A stretch of 64,000 nucleotides of DNA from [Lactobacillus] rogosae (lineage in GTDB: Bacteria; Bacillota; Clostridia; Lachnospirales; Lachnospiraceae). Position 1 is the stretch's first letter; every line of letters starts with the position of its first letter. A model generated the notes under the pieces. The model was not told where the DNA came from and did no database searches. It worked only from the letters and a program-made list of their open reading frames with translations. Positions 1-9,604 of the stretch are shown piece after piece. Made by a program: the position numbers and the translations under genes. The DNA is taken from contig FONU01000007.1 in NCBI GenBank assembly GCA_900112995.1, positions 62,001-126,000 of the forward strand. Direction: 5' to 3'.

Positions 1-63
1 ATTTAGATAATTATATTATTATATAATTATTCCCTATAGAATACCATATATTCTATTATATCG

Positions 64-420
64 TCAATCTTGTTTCAGGTTCATCTCAAGACTAACCCTC
101 AATGCCTTGTCAACCTGATTAATTATCTCATTATCAAGATGACATACTTTATCTTTGAGTCTTTTCTTGTCTATTGTTCTTAACTGTTCCAGCAATATAA
201 CTGAATCTTTTACGATATCGTAATGACACGCATCAATCTCAACGTGCGTTGGCAGCTTAGCTTTATTCATCTTGGATGTTATAGCTGCACATATAACTGT
301 CGGACTATGCCTGTTGCCTGTATCATTCTGAATTATAAGAACAGGTCTTATACCTCCCTGTTCAGAACCTACCACAGGTCTTAAATCTGCATAAAATATA
401 TCCCCACGTTTAATTACCAC
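64..420 (-). CDS. mazF: MazF/PemK-family endoribonuclease toxin
   Basis: 118 aa, the usual length of MazF/NdoA toxins, which cleave single-stranded RNA at short sequence motifs. The N-terminal [19 protein letters not shown] and the following RPVLIIQND form the characteristic SH3-like barrel signature; the later [10 protein letters not shown] and [13 protein letters not shown] match conserved strands. The start is GTG, preceded by GGGAG. It lies downstream of alr on the same strand, as in Bacillus alr-ndoAI-ndoA, but the 134-bp gap to alr has no room for a normal ribbon-helix-helix antitoxin. Family is clear; cleavage specificity and whether it acts as a toxin here are not known. No convincing terminator is visible between it and the window edge. 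Confidence 0.92.
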   Translation of the reverse strand: MVIKRGDIFYADLRPVVGSEQGGIRPVLIIQNDTGNRHSPTVICAAITSKMNKAKLPTHVEIDACHYDIVKDSVILLEQLRTIDKKRLKDKVCHLDNEIINQVDKALRVSLEMNLKQD

Positions 421-554
421 TTATATCACACTCCCAAAGCATTTACTTAATTGTTTATACTCAAAGTATTGCCAAGGTTTCTGACGTGTATTCAATTATT
501 TTGCAGGTTTGTTATTTAATAATTTTATGAAAATGCTGTATATTCCACTACTTC

Positions 555-1739
555 TTAATCTGTTATTAACTTCCAGTTCTCATGAAAATAATCATGACTT
601 CCAATATATTGTCCATTAAGATAATAATTTCTTGGAATTCTCTTGCCAAGGTCACACACAAATTCATAATTAAATGTTCCTGCTAAAGCAGCAATCTCTT
701 CAACTGTAATCTCTGCATCCTTGTCTTTTCCTACTAATGTTACAACATCACCACGATTTACAGGACCTATATCTGTAACATCTACCATCATCTGGTCCAT
801 ACATACCCTTCCTGTTATAGGAGCTTTCTTACCATTAATAAGCACATATCCCTTTGATGATAATGACCTTGGATATCCATCGCCATATCCCACTGTTACA
901 GTTGCAAGCACTGTTTCTCTCTTAGTTTCAAATGTTCCGCCGTAACCTATCTTTTCTCCTGCTGGAACTGTCTTTACCATAGCCACATGGCTTTTGAGCT
1001 GTAGTGCTGGTTTCAGTGCTACTGCTGACTTATCCACTTCATCTGATGGATACATTCCATATAAAGCAATTCCAAGTCGCACCATTCCATGATTAGCCTG
1101 TGGCATATCTATAATAGCTGCACTGTTGGATACATGCTTTATCTCAAATGATATACCTTCTTTCTTCAACGCATCGTCAAAAGCATCATACTTTGCAATC
1201 TGTCTTAATGCAGCGGTCTTATCCTTCTCATCAGCAGTTGCAAGATGTGTAAACAGGCCTCTTGCATTGAGTGCCTTTAAATTCTTTATCTTTTTAACTA
1301 TCTCAACACCACTTTCATCTGGCTCAAGACCTATTCTTCTCATTCCGGTATCAACCTTGATATGGCAGAAAGCTACCTTTCCAAGCCTTAAGGCAACATC
1401 ATTAAGTGCCTTGGCTGTCTCATAGTCAAATACTGTTGCATCTATTTCATTCTTAACCAATGCCTCATATTCCTCAGGCTCAACATAGCCTAATATAAGT
1501 ATTGGCTTATTAATTCCATTTTCTCTTAAATTAACAGCTTCATCCAGCGTAGCAACTGCATATCCATATACTAAATCTCTTACTGCCTTGGATACAGCCA
1601 CATCTCCGTGTCCATAGCCATCTGCTTTAACAACTGCAAGTGCCTTTGTTGAAGGTTCTGTCTTGCTCATAAGCTCAATACAATTAGCCCTGATTGCATC
1701 CAGATCTACATCTGCATATACTCTGTAATACTTACTCAT
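555..1739 (-). CDS. alr: Alanine racemase
   Basis: 394 aa PLP-dependent enzyme converting L-alanine to D-alanine for peptidoglycan. The PLP lysine lies in AVVKADGYGHG (K38), and the second catalytic tyrosine lies in the C-terminal beta-domain motif KIGYGGTF. The C-terminal GRVCMDQMMVDVTD block is also typical. Full family length. The ATG overlaps the stop of the upstream nnr gene by one base (TAATG), so the two are probably translationally coupled. It sits in a minus-strand operon rex / coiled-coil gene / nnr / alr / mazF. Confidence 0.97.
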   Translation of the reverse strand: MSKYYRVYADVDLDAIRANCIELMSKTEPSTKALAVVKADGYGHGDVAVSKAVRDLVYGYAVATLDEAVNLRENGINKPILILGYVEPEEYEALVKNEIDATVFDYETAKALNDVALRLGKVAFCHIKVDTGMRRIGLEPDESGVEIVKKIKNLKALNARGLFTHLATADEKDKTAALRQIAKYDAFDDALKKEGISFEIKHVSNSAAIIDMPQANHGMVRLGIALYGMYPSDEVDKSAVALKPALQLKSHVAMVKTVPAGEKIGYGGTFETKRETVLATVTVGYGDGYPRSLSSKGYVLINGKKAPITGRVCMDQMMVDVTDIGPVNRGDVVTLVGKDKDAEITVEEIAALAGTFNYEFVCDLGKRIPRNYYLNGQYIGSHDYFHENWKLITD

Positions 1740-3370
1740 TATTCACCTCTTGCTTTTATAAGCACATTTTTTATATTGTCAATAATATCGCCCGCAACCA
1801 TAGAATACTTACCATTACTTAAGGCAGCTTCATCTCCTGCACAGCCGTGTATATATACGCCAAGTGCTGAAGCTTCAAAAGTAGTAAGTCCCTGTGCCAT
1901 AAGTCCTGTTATTATGCCTGAAAGCACATCTCCCGAACCTCCTGTTGCCATTCCATCATTGCCTGACATATTAATATACACTCTTTCTCCATCAGAAACA
2001 ATAGTTCTTGCATCTTTTAATACACATACGCAATTATGTTCTCTTGAATATGTTCTTGCTGTATCTATAGGATTATTCTTTATCATCGCAATATCAAGTC
2101 CTGTAAGACGTGACATTTCTCCTATGTGTGGTGTAACGACAACATTCTTATCTGACATATCATCTTTATATGAAGCATTACCACTATTGCCGCCAGCTTC
2201 ATAGTCTACATCATCATTACTGCCATCAAGTTCAATTTTATATTGGGCGATTATATTAAGGGCATCTGCATCATACAGCTTTTTAATATTCTTCTTTGCT
2301 GACACACTTCTTACAAGCTTTACTGCACTTTCTTCCATAGACAGCCCCGGACCTATGCACACAACATCTGCCCAGCAGATACATTTATCCACTAATGTCT
2401 CTGTATTCTTAACAAAATCGCCACATTCCTCATCAGTATCATATGTATCAACAATACATTCCATATTGCCCGTTATAACTGCTGTACGGTTGCTTATATG
2501 CGTAAGGGTTCTTACAAGCCCTGCACCTATACGTGCCGCCGCTCTTGAACTTAATACTGCTGCACCTCCATAAAGCCTTGAACCAGCTATTACAAGTGCC
2601 TTTCCAAATGTTCCTTTATTGCCATCAGGCTTTCTTAGCGGAAGCATATCAGATATATCACTATAATCATATGTGAAAATATCCCTTGTCATATCCGGAT
2701 ATTGTGCAAAACCTATATCTTTTCTTATAATCTTCCCACAATATGAAGCTGCTGGATATAATATATGTCCGATTTTTTCAAATCCGAAGGTAACTGTTAT
2801 ATCAGCATTAACCGCAGATCCCATAACCACACCTGTCGATGCACTTATACCTGATGGTATGTCAACAGCCACAACAAGCCTGTTTCCATTATTGTCGCTA
2901 TTCTGTGTATACTGTGAACGCACTGATGTACTGCATTTATTAATTGTATCTACTACTATTCTGGCCTCTCCTGCCAGTTCTCTTGATAAGCCATTGCCAA
3001 ATAAGGCATCTACAATAACCCCATATTTAGAAAAATCCGGGCTATTAATACATTCTATGCCCAGATTCTTTATTATGTTCAATTGTATATCGAATTCTTT
3101 GGTAGAAGCGTGTGAGTTAATTATATACACATCCACATTGTAGCCCTTAAGATAAAGCTGTCTTGCCACCGCAAGTCCATCTGCCCCATTATTGCCACGT
3201 CCACATACGCATATAATGTCTGTATGTATATTTCCTTTAACCTTGCTTTCAATAGCTTCTGTCACTGAGAGTGCGGCTCTTTCCATAAGCACAACTGATG
3301 GTATACCAAGAGTATTAATTGAATAAGAATCCACATTCTTCATAGAAGCCGCATCTAATACATATCTCAT
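1739..3370 (-). CDS. nnr: Bifunctional NAD(P)H-hydrate repair enzyme (epimerase + ADP-dependent dehydratase)
   Basis: 543 aa. The N-terminal YjeF_N domain (about residues 1-220) carries the epimerase activity for R-NAD(P)HX; visible blocks are CGRGNNGADGLAVARQL and VVAVDIPSGISASTG. The C-terminal ribokinase-like dehydratase domain (about 235-540) has KGTFGKALVIAGS, the conserved VVTPHIGEMSRLTG and the GNDGMATGGSGDVLSGIITG nucleotide-binding block. It repairs hydrated NADH/NADPH. The start ATG overlaps the stop of the upstream coiled-coil gene (ATGA), and its stop overlaps the alr start. A stretch near residues 390-405 rich in D, G, N and S is probably a flexible insertion in the dehydratase domain. 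Confidence 0.95.
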   Translation of the reverse strand: MRYVLDAASMKNVDSYSINTLGIPSVVLMERAALSVTEAIESKVKGNIHTDIICVCGRGNNGADGLAVARQLYLKGYNVDVYIINSHASTKEFDIQLNIIKNLGIECINSPDFSKYGVIVDALFGNGLSRELAGEARIVVDTINKCSTSVRSQYTQNSDNNGNRLVVAVDIPSGISASTGVVMGSAVNADITVTFGFEKIGHILYPAASYCGKIIRKDIGFAQYPDMTRDIFTYDYSDISDMLPLRKPDGNKGTFGKALVIAGSRLYGGAAVLSSRAAARIGAGLVRTLTHISNRTAVITGNMECIVDTYDTDEECGDFVKNTETLVDKCICWADVVCIGPGLSMEESAVKLVRSVSAKKNIKKLYDADALNIIAQYKIELDGSNDDVDYEAGGNSGNASYKDDMSDKNVVVTPHIGEMSRLTGLDIAMIKNNPIDTARTYSREHNCVCVLKDARTIVSDGERVYINMSGNDGMATGGSGDVLSGIITGLMAQGLTTFEASALGVYIHGCAGDEAALSNGKYSMVAGDIIDNIKNVLIKARGE

Positions 3371-3990
3371 TCCTGCTTATCTCCTACATTGCCTTCATTA
3401 ATTCTGTCAACTGCACTACAATTCTCAGGTCCGATAATATCGTGTATAAGAGAATACATATTATTATTAACAGTTTCTTTATCCTGTTTTATAAGAATAT
3501 TCTTCTTAAGCTTGACTCTTGTAGCATTAATCCACTTATCAAGTACCTCTATATCCTCTGTATTGGCATTCATTCTGTCATAGCAGGCTTTAAGTGTCTC
3601 TGTAAGAAGCTTCTCGTTAGCCCTTGCCAATTCTCTTGGTACTTCTAAGAGTTCATCTTCAAGCGAAGCTATCTTGTCATTAGACTCCTGTATAAGTCTT
3701 TGGTTCTGGCTCATACGCTTCTGCTTCTGCCTGCTTGAATCATCATCTTCCATATTCTCAACAACATCATTGATAAACTGCTTTTTAAGCTTCTTGATAT
3801 CTTTAATGTCATTATTAATTCTTCCCTGCTTCTTAAGCAGTTCATTAACCTGTTTCTCCCAATACGCAATCTCATCTGTCTTATTCTTCTCGTTAATAAG
3901 GTGATACCATCGCTCATCAAGCGTAAGAATCGGAATATTCTTAAATACATCACTATTCTTTAACAATTCATAAGTTATCTTAGACACCAT
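3367..3990 (-). CDS. Conserved coiled-coil protein of unknown function
   Basis: 207 aa, charged, with no signal peptide or membrane segment. Heptad-like, Lys/Glu-rich segments cover most of residues 35-160, so a long coiled coil is expected. I do not recognise a named domain. The ATG is preceded by AAGGGGG with good spacing; a TTG one codon upstream is less likely. Its stop overlaps the nnr start by ATGA, and rex lies 26 bp upstream, so it is in the rex-nnr-alr operon. The context suggests nothing more specific than co-expression with redox and cell-wall housekeeping genes. The gene is clearly real (coupling, RBS, no competing frame), but the function is unknown. Confidence 0.85.
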   Translation of the reverse strand: MVSKITYELLKNSDVFKNIPILTLDERWYHLINEKNKTDEIAYWEKQVNELLKKQGRINNDIKDIKKLKKQFINDVVENMEDDDSSRQKQKRMSQNQRLIQESNDKIASLEDELLEVPRELARANEKLLTETLKACYDRMNANTEDIEVLDKWINATRVKLKKNILIKQDKETVNNNMYSLIHDIIGPENCSAVDRINEGNVGDKQE

Positions 3991-4016
3991 CAATTCCCCC
4001 TTTGGATTTAATATCT

Positions 4017-4652
4017 TTATGAGTGCTTATTGGCAATTGTGTAAGAAAGTCTCATAAGGCTTTCTGATAAATGTACATTCTCAACTATTACGTCATCTGG
4101 CAGATTAAGATCTGTATGTGCGAAATTCCATATAGCCTTAATTCCTGCATCTGCAACCTGCTTTCCGATTTCCTTAGCCGCCTGCTTTGGTATTGTCAGT
4201 GCAACTATCTCTATATCGTTCTTATGTATAAAATCGGCAAGTTGATCCATCATCATTATATCTATTCCGTGAATGCTTTCACCTTTAAGCTCTGGATTGT
4301 TATCAAATACGCCGCATATAACAAAACCACGCTTCTCAAAGTCTGTATAATTAACAATAGCACGTCCAAGGTTACCAGCACCTATTATTATCATATTATG
4401 CTTCCTGTCTATTCCAAGTATCTTGCCTATCTCATCATAAAGATACTTCACATTATATCCATATCCCTGCTGTCCAAAACCTCCGAAATTATTGAGGTCC
4501 TGTCTTATCTGTGATGCTGTAACTTTCATTCTCACACTTAAATCTTTAGATGAAATCCTCTGAACACCACTTTCTATAAGTTCGCCCAGATATCTGTAAT
4601 ATCTTGGCAATCTTCTTATAACAGCCGATGAAATCTTCTTTTTCTCTTCCAT
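4017..4652 (-). CDS. rex: Redox-sensing transcriptional repressor Rex
   Basis: 211 aa. The N-terminal winged helix (IRRLPRYYRYLGELIESG and MKVTASQIRQDLNNFGGFGQ) binds the operator, and the C-terminal Rossmann domain (IIIGAGNLGRAIVNY) senses the NADH/NAD+ ratio. Rex represses fermentative NADH-oxidising genes when NAD+ is high. The start with GGAG seven bases upstream is chosen; an ATG four codons earlier has no RBS. It heads a minus-strand run with the coiled-coil gene and nnr, so redox sensing and NADH repair may be co-expressed. I did not find a convincing Rex palindrome in front of it. Confidence 0.97.
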   Translation of the reverse strand: MEEKKKISSAVIRRLPRYYRYLGELIESGVQRISSKDLSVRMKVTASQIRQDLNNFGGFGQQGYGYNVKYLYDEIGKILGIDRKHNMIIIGAGNLGRAIVNYTDFEKRGFVICGVFDNNPELKGESIHGIDIMMMDQLADFIHKNDIEIVALTIPKQAAKEIGKQVADAGIKAIWNFAHTDLNLPDDVIVENVHLSESLMRLSYTIANKHS

Positions 4653-4691
4653 AACATTCTCCATTCCTGTGCAATACTGCTACGAAAAGGA

Positions 4692-4723
4692 GATGGGAAA
4701 CCTGTAATTACCAGCTTCCCATC
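4692..4723 (-). terminator. Putative terminator downstream of metH
   Basis: Eight-base arms GATGGGAA and TTCCCATC flank an inner CTGTAATTACCAG inverted repeat. On the minus strand this follows metH, but the T tract after it is short and broken by C, so termination may be partial and some read-through into rex is possible. Confidence 0.5.
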
Positions 4724-4782
4724 AGCCTTCAAAATTAATGTTAATTATATAACTATTTTGCTAAAAAGTAAAGAAATGTACT

Positions 4783-7239
4783 CTATCCAAGCACTCTCTT
4801 AGCAATATCCACAGACTCCTTTGCATCCTTTGAATAGAAATCTGCATGTATTTCCTTAGCATATTCAGGAGTAAGCACTGCTCCTCCTACCATAACCTTA
4901 CAATCAAGATTGTTCTTATGTATAAGTTCTATTGTCTTTTTCATTGAAACAAGTGTTGTTGTCATAAGTGCTGACAGACCACAAAGCTTCGCACCATTTT
5001 CTTTAATCGCATCTACAACAACCTGATATTCAACATCCTTTCCAAGATCAATAACCTCATAACCATAATTCTCAAGAAGTACCTTTACGATATTCTTTCC
5101 AATATCGTGGACATCTCCCTTAACCGTCGCAATAACAATCTTTCCCTTGCTTACAGGTGCATTATTGCTCATAATCATATGTTTTCTTATAACCTCAAAC
5201 GCTCCCTGTGCAACGCCAGCCGCCATTATAAGCTGTGGCAGGAATAATGTTCCCTTCTCGAACTCCTCACCTATCTTATCAAGTGCAGGAATCAAGGCAT
5301 TATTAACAATGTCCATAGAATCCATACCTGCAAGAAGTTCTTCTGTTATTGCTGCACCTTCATTTTTTAGACCTTTCTCTACTGCATAGAATAAGTCATC
5401 ACAGGTATAACTGCCCTTCTTATCCTTAAGATTAACACTTCCACCTGCCTGTGCTGTCTGACCACCCTGTACTGCATTTGCCGCTGTATTCATTGGATTA
5501 ATCTTGCTTATATTAGGCATTGAAGCATAAGCCTTAATATAATCAACAGAATTCTTATCTATATTGGCAAGAAGCTTATATGCCCTTACTGCCCCCATCA
5601 TCTCATATATGTTAGGGTTAATAATCGCAAGATCAAGACCATTCTGCATAGCCATTGTTAAGAAAATGTGATTGACAAGCACTCTGTTAGGAAGTCCGAA
5701 AGATATATTCGATACACCAAGCACCGTCCTTAAGCCAAGAGTATGCTTAACCTCATAAAGTGCATTAAGCGTTTCCATTACCCCCTCCTGTTCGGCTGAG
5801 GCTGTAAGTGTAAGACAGTCTATATATATATCCTCTTTAGGAATTCCTATAGCTATTGCCCTGTCCATAATCTTTCTTGCTATGGCAACTCTGTCTTCTG
5901 CTTTCTTAGGAATACCATCTTTATCAAGAGCAAGGCCAATTACTGCCGCACCATATTTTTTAACTATTGGCAGAATGTTATTAAGAGAGTCTTCTTCTCC
6001 ATTAACTGAATTGACAATCGGCTTACCATTATATACTCTTAATGCAGCATCAAGAACCTCAGGTATAGTTGAGTCAAGCTGGAGAGGCACATCCACAACC
6101 GACTGAAGTGCTTTCACAGTATCAACCATCATCTGTCTTTCATCAATTCCCGGAAGTCCTACATTGACATCAAGAATATCAGCACCCGCACCAGTCTGTT
6201 CTAATGCCTGTCCAAGTATATAATCCATATCATTATCTAAGAGTGCCTGCTTAAATACCTTTTTACCTGTTGGGTTAATTCTCTCTCCTACAACTCTTGG
6301 CTGGTCAACTATAACTGTGCTTGTAGCTGAGCATACAGCCGATGGCATTTTCACTGGCTCTTTTGCTAAATTGCCTTCTTTATGTAACATATCTGATAAG
6401 AACTTTATGAATTCAGGAGTTGTTCCACAACAACCACCGAATATTTTAATGCCATACTTTCTTAAATCCTTCATAAATTCAGCAAACTGCTCTGCTGTCA
6501 CATTATATTCATTAGTAACAGGGTCGGGAAGTCCTGCATTAGGCTTTACTATAACCGGAAGATTAGTCCAGCCTGTAAGTTCCTTAATAACCGGCTCAAG
6601 TTCCTTAGGTCCAAGTGAACAGTTGACACCTAAGGCATCAACTCCAAGTCCTGATATTGTAAGTGCAAATGAAGATATCTGACATCCTGTAAATGTACGC
6701 ATATTTTCTTCAAATGTCATAGTCGTCATTATTGGAAGCTGGCTATTCTCCTTTGCTGCAAGCACTGCCGCTTTCACATCTAACAGATCTGTCATTGTCT
6801 CAAATACAACAAGATCTGCACCTGCCGCCTCACCAGCCTTTACTATCTCAGCATACATCTCATAAGCTTCCTCAAAGCTTAATGTACCTGTTGGCTCTAG
6901 AAGCTGTCCTATAGGTCCTACATCAAGTGCTACAAGTGCTCGTGGATTCACATTGGCACACGCCTTCTTTGCATTTTTAATTCCCGCTGTTACAAGTTCA
7001 TCAACTGAATGCCCACATTCTTCAAGCTTATATCTGTTGCCACCAAATGTATTGGCATATATTATGTCTGCACCTGCCTTTAGATACTGCTCGTGTATGG
7101 AAATGAGAAGTTCCGGTTCTGTAATATTAAGCATCTCTGGTGTTTCACCCATCTTCATTCCTGCCGCCTGAAGCATAGTACCCATTCCACCATCAAGAAT
7201 CACATAATCCTTTTGTAAAAGTTCTTTTAATTTATTCAT
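4783..7239 (-). CDS. metH: Cobalamin-dependent methionine synthase (MetH without activation domain)
   Basis: 818 aa. Methylates homocysteine using methyltetrahydrofolate via cobalamin. Domains in order: homocysteine methyltransferase (about 1-300, zinc cysteines in GVNCSLGP and FGGCCGTTP), pterin-binding (about 325-590, GERINPTGKK, DVNVGLPG), B12-binding cap and B12-binding domain (about 615-818, DVHDIGKNIVKVLL with the axial histidine). The C-terminal AdoMet reactivation domain of E. coli MetH is absent and is encoded by the gene just upstream. The start used has AGGAGG eight bases upstream and overlaps the upstream stop by eight bases; the reading frame stays open 33 codons further upstream but those codons lie inside the preceding gene. 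Confidence 0.96.
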   Translation of the reverse strand: MNKLKELLQKDYVILDGGMGTMLQAAGMKMGETPEMLNITEPELLISIHEQYLKAGADIIYANTFGGNRYKLEECGHSVDELVTAGIKNAKKACANVNPRALVALDVGPIGQLLEPTGTLSFEEAYEMYAEIVKAGEAAGADLVVFETMTDLLDVKAAVLAAKENSQLPIMTTMTFEENMRTFTGCQISSFALTISGLGVDALGVNCSLGPKELEPVIKELTGWTNLPVIVKPNAGLPDPVTNEYNVTAEQFAEFMKDLRKYGIKIFGGCCGTTPEFIKFLSDMLHKEGNLAKEPVKMPSAVCSATSTVIVDQPRVVGERINPTGKKVFKQALLDNDMDYILGQALEQTGAGADILDVNVGLPGIDERQMMVDTVKALQSVVDVPLQLDSTIPEVLDAALRVYNGKPIVNSVNGEEDSLNNILPIVKKYGAAVIGLALDKDGIPKKAEDRVAIARKIMDRAIAIGIPKEDIYIDCLTLTASAEQEGVMETLNALYEVKHTLGLRTVLGVSNISFGLPNRVLVNHIFLTMAMQNGLDLAIINPNIYEMMGAVRAYKLLANIDKNSVDYIKAYASMPNISKINPMNTAANAVQGGQTAQAGGSVNLKDKKGSYTCDDLFYAVEKGLKNEGAAITEELLAGMDSMDIVNNALIPALDKIGEEFEKGTLFLPQLIMAAGVAQGAFEVIRKHMIMSNNAPVSKGKIVIATVKGDVHDIGKNIVKVLLENYGYEVIDLGKDVEYQVVVDAIKENGAKLCGLSALMTTTLVSMKKTIELIHKNNLDCKVMVGGAVLTPEYAKEIHADFYSKDAKESVDIAKRVLG

Positions 7240-7915
7240 TACAATGTCCTCCTGCTTCCCTGAATCTACATGTACCTTTAAGGTTACACGACATACAGCC
7301 TTTTTTCTTTGAACTGACCTCTCCGGTTGTAAGCCCAATAACTGCTGTTACAGACTTGGTTGGTGTCATCATATCAGTCTTTCCTATATTAAGCCCTATA
7401 AGCTTAGGTGCATTTAGTATTTTTAAGAATTCGCCCTGCTGTGACAAAGGCAGATCACCATATCCTATTCCAAACCTGAATGTCTGGTTATACTCTGGAA
7501 GTTCCTCTTTAATAACAGCCTCAACCTTATCGCATACCTGTTCAATTGCTGCACTTGCCATACTGTCTGATATTACAGCCCTGGCAAGGTCTGATGCCTG
7601 CATTATCCTTAACATCCTGTCTATTCCATCAGAGATTGTCACTGCTATAAGTGCCGCTTTATTACAGCCTTTAAGATGTTCTTTAATTGAGTTTCCTTTT
7701 AATGTAACAGAAGTTCCTTCAAGCCTTACGCCCTCATCAACCTGTGTCACATCCACTACCCTGTATACATATCTTGGAACTGCCGCTTTTAAGACCTCTG
7801 CCTCACATTCATCTATAAGGCTGTTTATTGTCTCATCTGCCCCTATTCCCTTGTATCCTAAGTATCTTAATACTTCTGCCCTGTTTATACTGCCTAATGT
7901 CACCTGTTTTTTCAT
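7232..7915 (-). CDS. Stand-alone MetH reactivation-domain protein
   Basis: 227 aa, matching the vitamin-B12-dependent methionine synthase activation domain, which rebinds AdoMet to rescue oxidised cob(II)alamin. The motif FRFGIGYGDLPLSQQ corresponds to the conserved substrate-binding block RxSPGYGDxPL, and MTPTKSVTAVIGL is the C-terminal block. A short cysteine-rich tail (CMSCNLKGTCRFR) follows; its role is unknown, perhaps metal binding. It sits directly between the DEAD-box helicase (stop abuts its start) and metH (8-bp overlap), which supports reactivation of the truncated MetH in trans. No cobalamin or SAM riboswitch is visible. Confidence 0.93.
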   Translation of the reverse strand: MKKQVTLGSINRAEVLRYLGYKGIGADETINSLIDECEAEVLKAAVPRYVYRVVDVTQVDEGVRLEGTSVTLKGNSIKEHLKGCNKAALIAVTISDGIDRMLRIMQASDLARAVISDSMASAAIEQVCDKVEAVIKEELPEYNQTFRFGIGYGDLPLSQQGEFLKILNAPKLIGLNIGKTDMMTPTKSVTAVIGLTTGEVSSKKKGCMSCNLKGTCRFREAGGHCNE

Positions 7916-9553
7916 TTATTTATTCTTTCTTGCTTTGTCCTTATGCTTGCCTTTTCCTCTGCCCTTGCCTCTTGACTGGTTAGCCTTCTCAACATTAACA
8001 CGGCGTCCCTTAATCTGCACGTTATCATTCATTGCCTTAAGAATTTTCTCTGCGTGTATAGCTGGTACATCAACAAATGTATAGTTGTCCATCATATCTA
8101 TCGCGCCTACAAGCTTGCCAGGCATACCAGATTCACCTGCAATAGCTCCAAGAATATTAGCTGGCTTTATTTTATCCTTTTTTCCAATATTAATAAAGAG
8201 TCTTACCATTCTTGAATCATCTTTATCTGTATCAAAATGGAATTCTTCTACTTCATCTTCTCTGTCAAGGGTATCACCTATAAGCATTTTTAAAAGTGCT
8301 GCTGCCATATCCATAGATGTATATTCTTCCTGATTAACGTGTTCTTCAACAAGATTAACCATATCTGTAAGTCCACCCTCTTCGATTGTCTGTCTGATTT
8401 TATCAAACATATTATCAAGCTTGGTGTTCTTAACATCATCCAATGATGGAACAGGCTTTGCAAGTATCTTAGTCTTACAGTAACGCTCGATATCCTTTAA
8501 CTTATACACTTCCTTGCCACTTATAAATGAAAGTGCCATTCCAGATCTTCCTGCACGCCCTGTTCTTCCAATTCTATGAACATAATATTCCTCATCCTGA
8601 GGAATGTCATAGTTAAATACCATATCTACATCATCAACATCAATTCCTCTTGCTGCTACATCAGTTGCTATAAGTATGTCTACCTTGCCGCTTCTAAAGT
8701 CATCCATTACTCTGTCACGCTGCTGCTGTTTCATATCACCATGTATTCCGTCAGCAAAATAACCTCTGCCCTTAAGCTCTGATATAAGCTCATCAACCTG
8801 TCTTTTAGTGTTACAGAACACTACTGAAAGTCTTGGATTGTATATATCAATAAGCCTGCACAATACTTCTGTCTTATTCTTAGGTCTTACCTCATAATAG
8901 AACTGTTCTATATTAGATACTGTAAGTTCTTTTCTTACTACCTTTATAATCCTGGCATCTTTCTGGAAGTTTCTTGCAATATCCATAATAGCCTTTGGCA
9001 TAGTAGCTGAGAACATTACTGTCTGTCTGTCTTCTGGCGTTTCTGTAAGAATTGTTTCCATATCTTCCCTGAATCCCATATCAAGCATTTCATCAGCTTC
9101 ATCAAGAATAACCATATTAATATTATCAAACTTAACAGTCTTTCTTCTCATATGGTCCATAACTCTTCCAGGAGTTCCAACAATAATCTGTACGCCCGTC
9201 TTTAATGACTTTATCTGTCTTACTATCTCCTGTCCTCCATATACTGGAAGAACTTTAATATCACTCATATATTTGGCAAGTTTTCTTATCTCCTCAGCCA
9301 CCTGTACAGCAAGCTCTCTTGTAGGGCAGAGTACGATTGCCTGAGGCTTTTTTATCTGTGGGTCTATCTTCATAAGCATAGGAATTGTGTATGCTGCTGT
9401 CTTACCAGTACCTGTCTGTGCCTGTCCGACAACATCAATACCTTCACATACAGCTGGAATTGCCTGTGTCTGTATAGGTGAAGTTTCCTCAAATCCCATA
9501 TCCTCAATAGCTCTTAATATTCTTTCATCAATGTTTAACTCGTCAAATTTCAT
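7916..9553 (-). CDS. DEAD-box ATP-dependent RNA helicase (DeaD/CshA type)
   Basis: 545 aa. Canonical motifs in order: Q motif with TSPIQTQAIP, Walker A AQTGTGKTAA, VLDEADEMLDMGF, MFSATMP, VVFCNTKRQVDEL, DVAARGIDVDDV and HRIGRTGRAGRSG. A C-terminal RNA-binding domain of the DbpA/DeaD type (about 440-525, FVDVPAIHAEKILKAM) is followed by a basic tail rich in Lys, Gly and Arg. It probably unwinds structured RNA in ribosome assembly or mRNA decay. A good promoter lies upstream, and the gene leads a tight operon with the MetH activation protein and metH. Exact paralogue (deaD, cshA or dbpA) cannot be fixed from sequence alone. Confidence 0.95.
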   Translation of the reverse strand: MKFDELNIDERILRAIEDMGFEETSPIQTQAIPAVCEGIDVVGQAQTGTGKTAAYTIPMLMKIDPQIKKPQAIVLCPTRELAVQVAEEIRKLAKYMSDIKVLPVYGGQEIVRQIKSLKTGVQIIVGTPGRVMDHMRRKTVKFDNINMVILDEADEMLDMGFREDMETILTETPEDRQTVMFSATMPKAIMDIARNFQKDARIIKVVRKELTVSNIEQFYYEVRPKNKTEVLCRLIDIYNPRLSVVFCNTKRQVDELISELKGRGYFADGIHGDMKQQQRDRVMDDFRSGKVDILIATDVAARGIDVDDVDMVFNYDIPQDEEYYVHRIGRTGRAGRSGMALSFISGKEVYKLKDIERYCKTKILAKPVPSLDDVKNTKLDNMFDKIRQTIEEGGLTDMVNLVEEHVNQEEYTSMDMAAALLKMLIGDTLDREDEVEEFHFDTDKDDSRMVRLFINIGKKDKIKPANILGAIAGESGMPGKLVGAIDMMDNYTFVDVPAIHAEKILKAMNDNVQIKGRRVNVEKANQSRGKGRGKGKHKDKARKNK

Positions 9554-9604
9554 TCATTTCCTCATTTCTTAAATTTAATACACTTATCTTAGTCTAACTT
9601 TTTA

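Noticed and set aside
421-554. Hidden antitoxin between alr and mazF
   Set aside because: The minus-strand frames are interrupted by stops (several TAA) and no start with RBS is followed by an open frame of antitoxin length.
4071-4514. 147-aa plus-strand ORF opposite rex
   Set aside because: Antisense shadow of a well-supported gene; Tyr/Cys/Ile-rich composition, no RBS and no recognisable domain.
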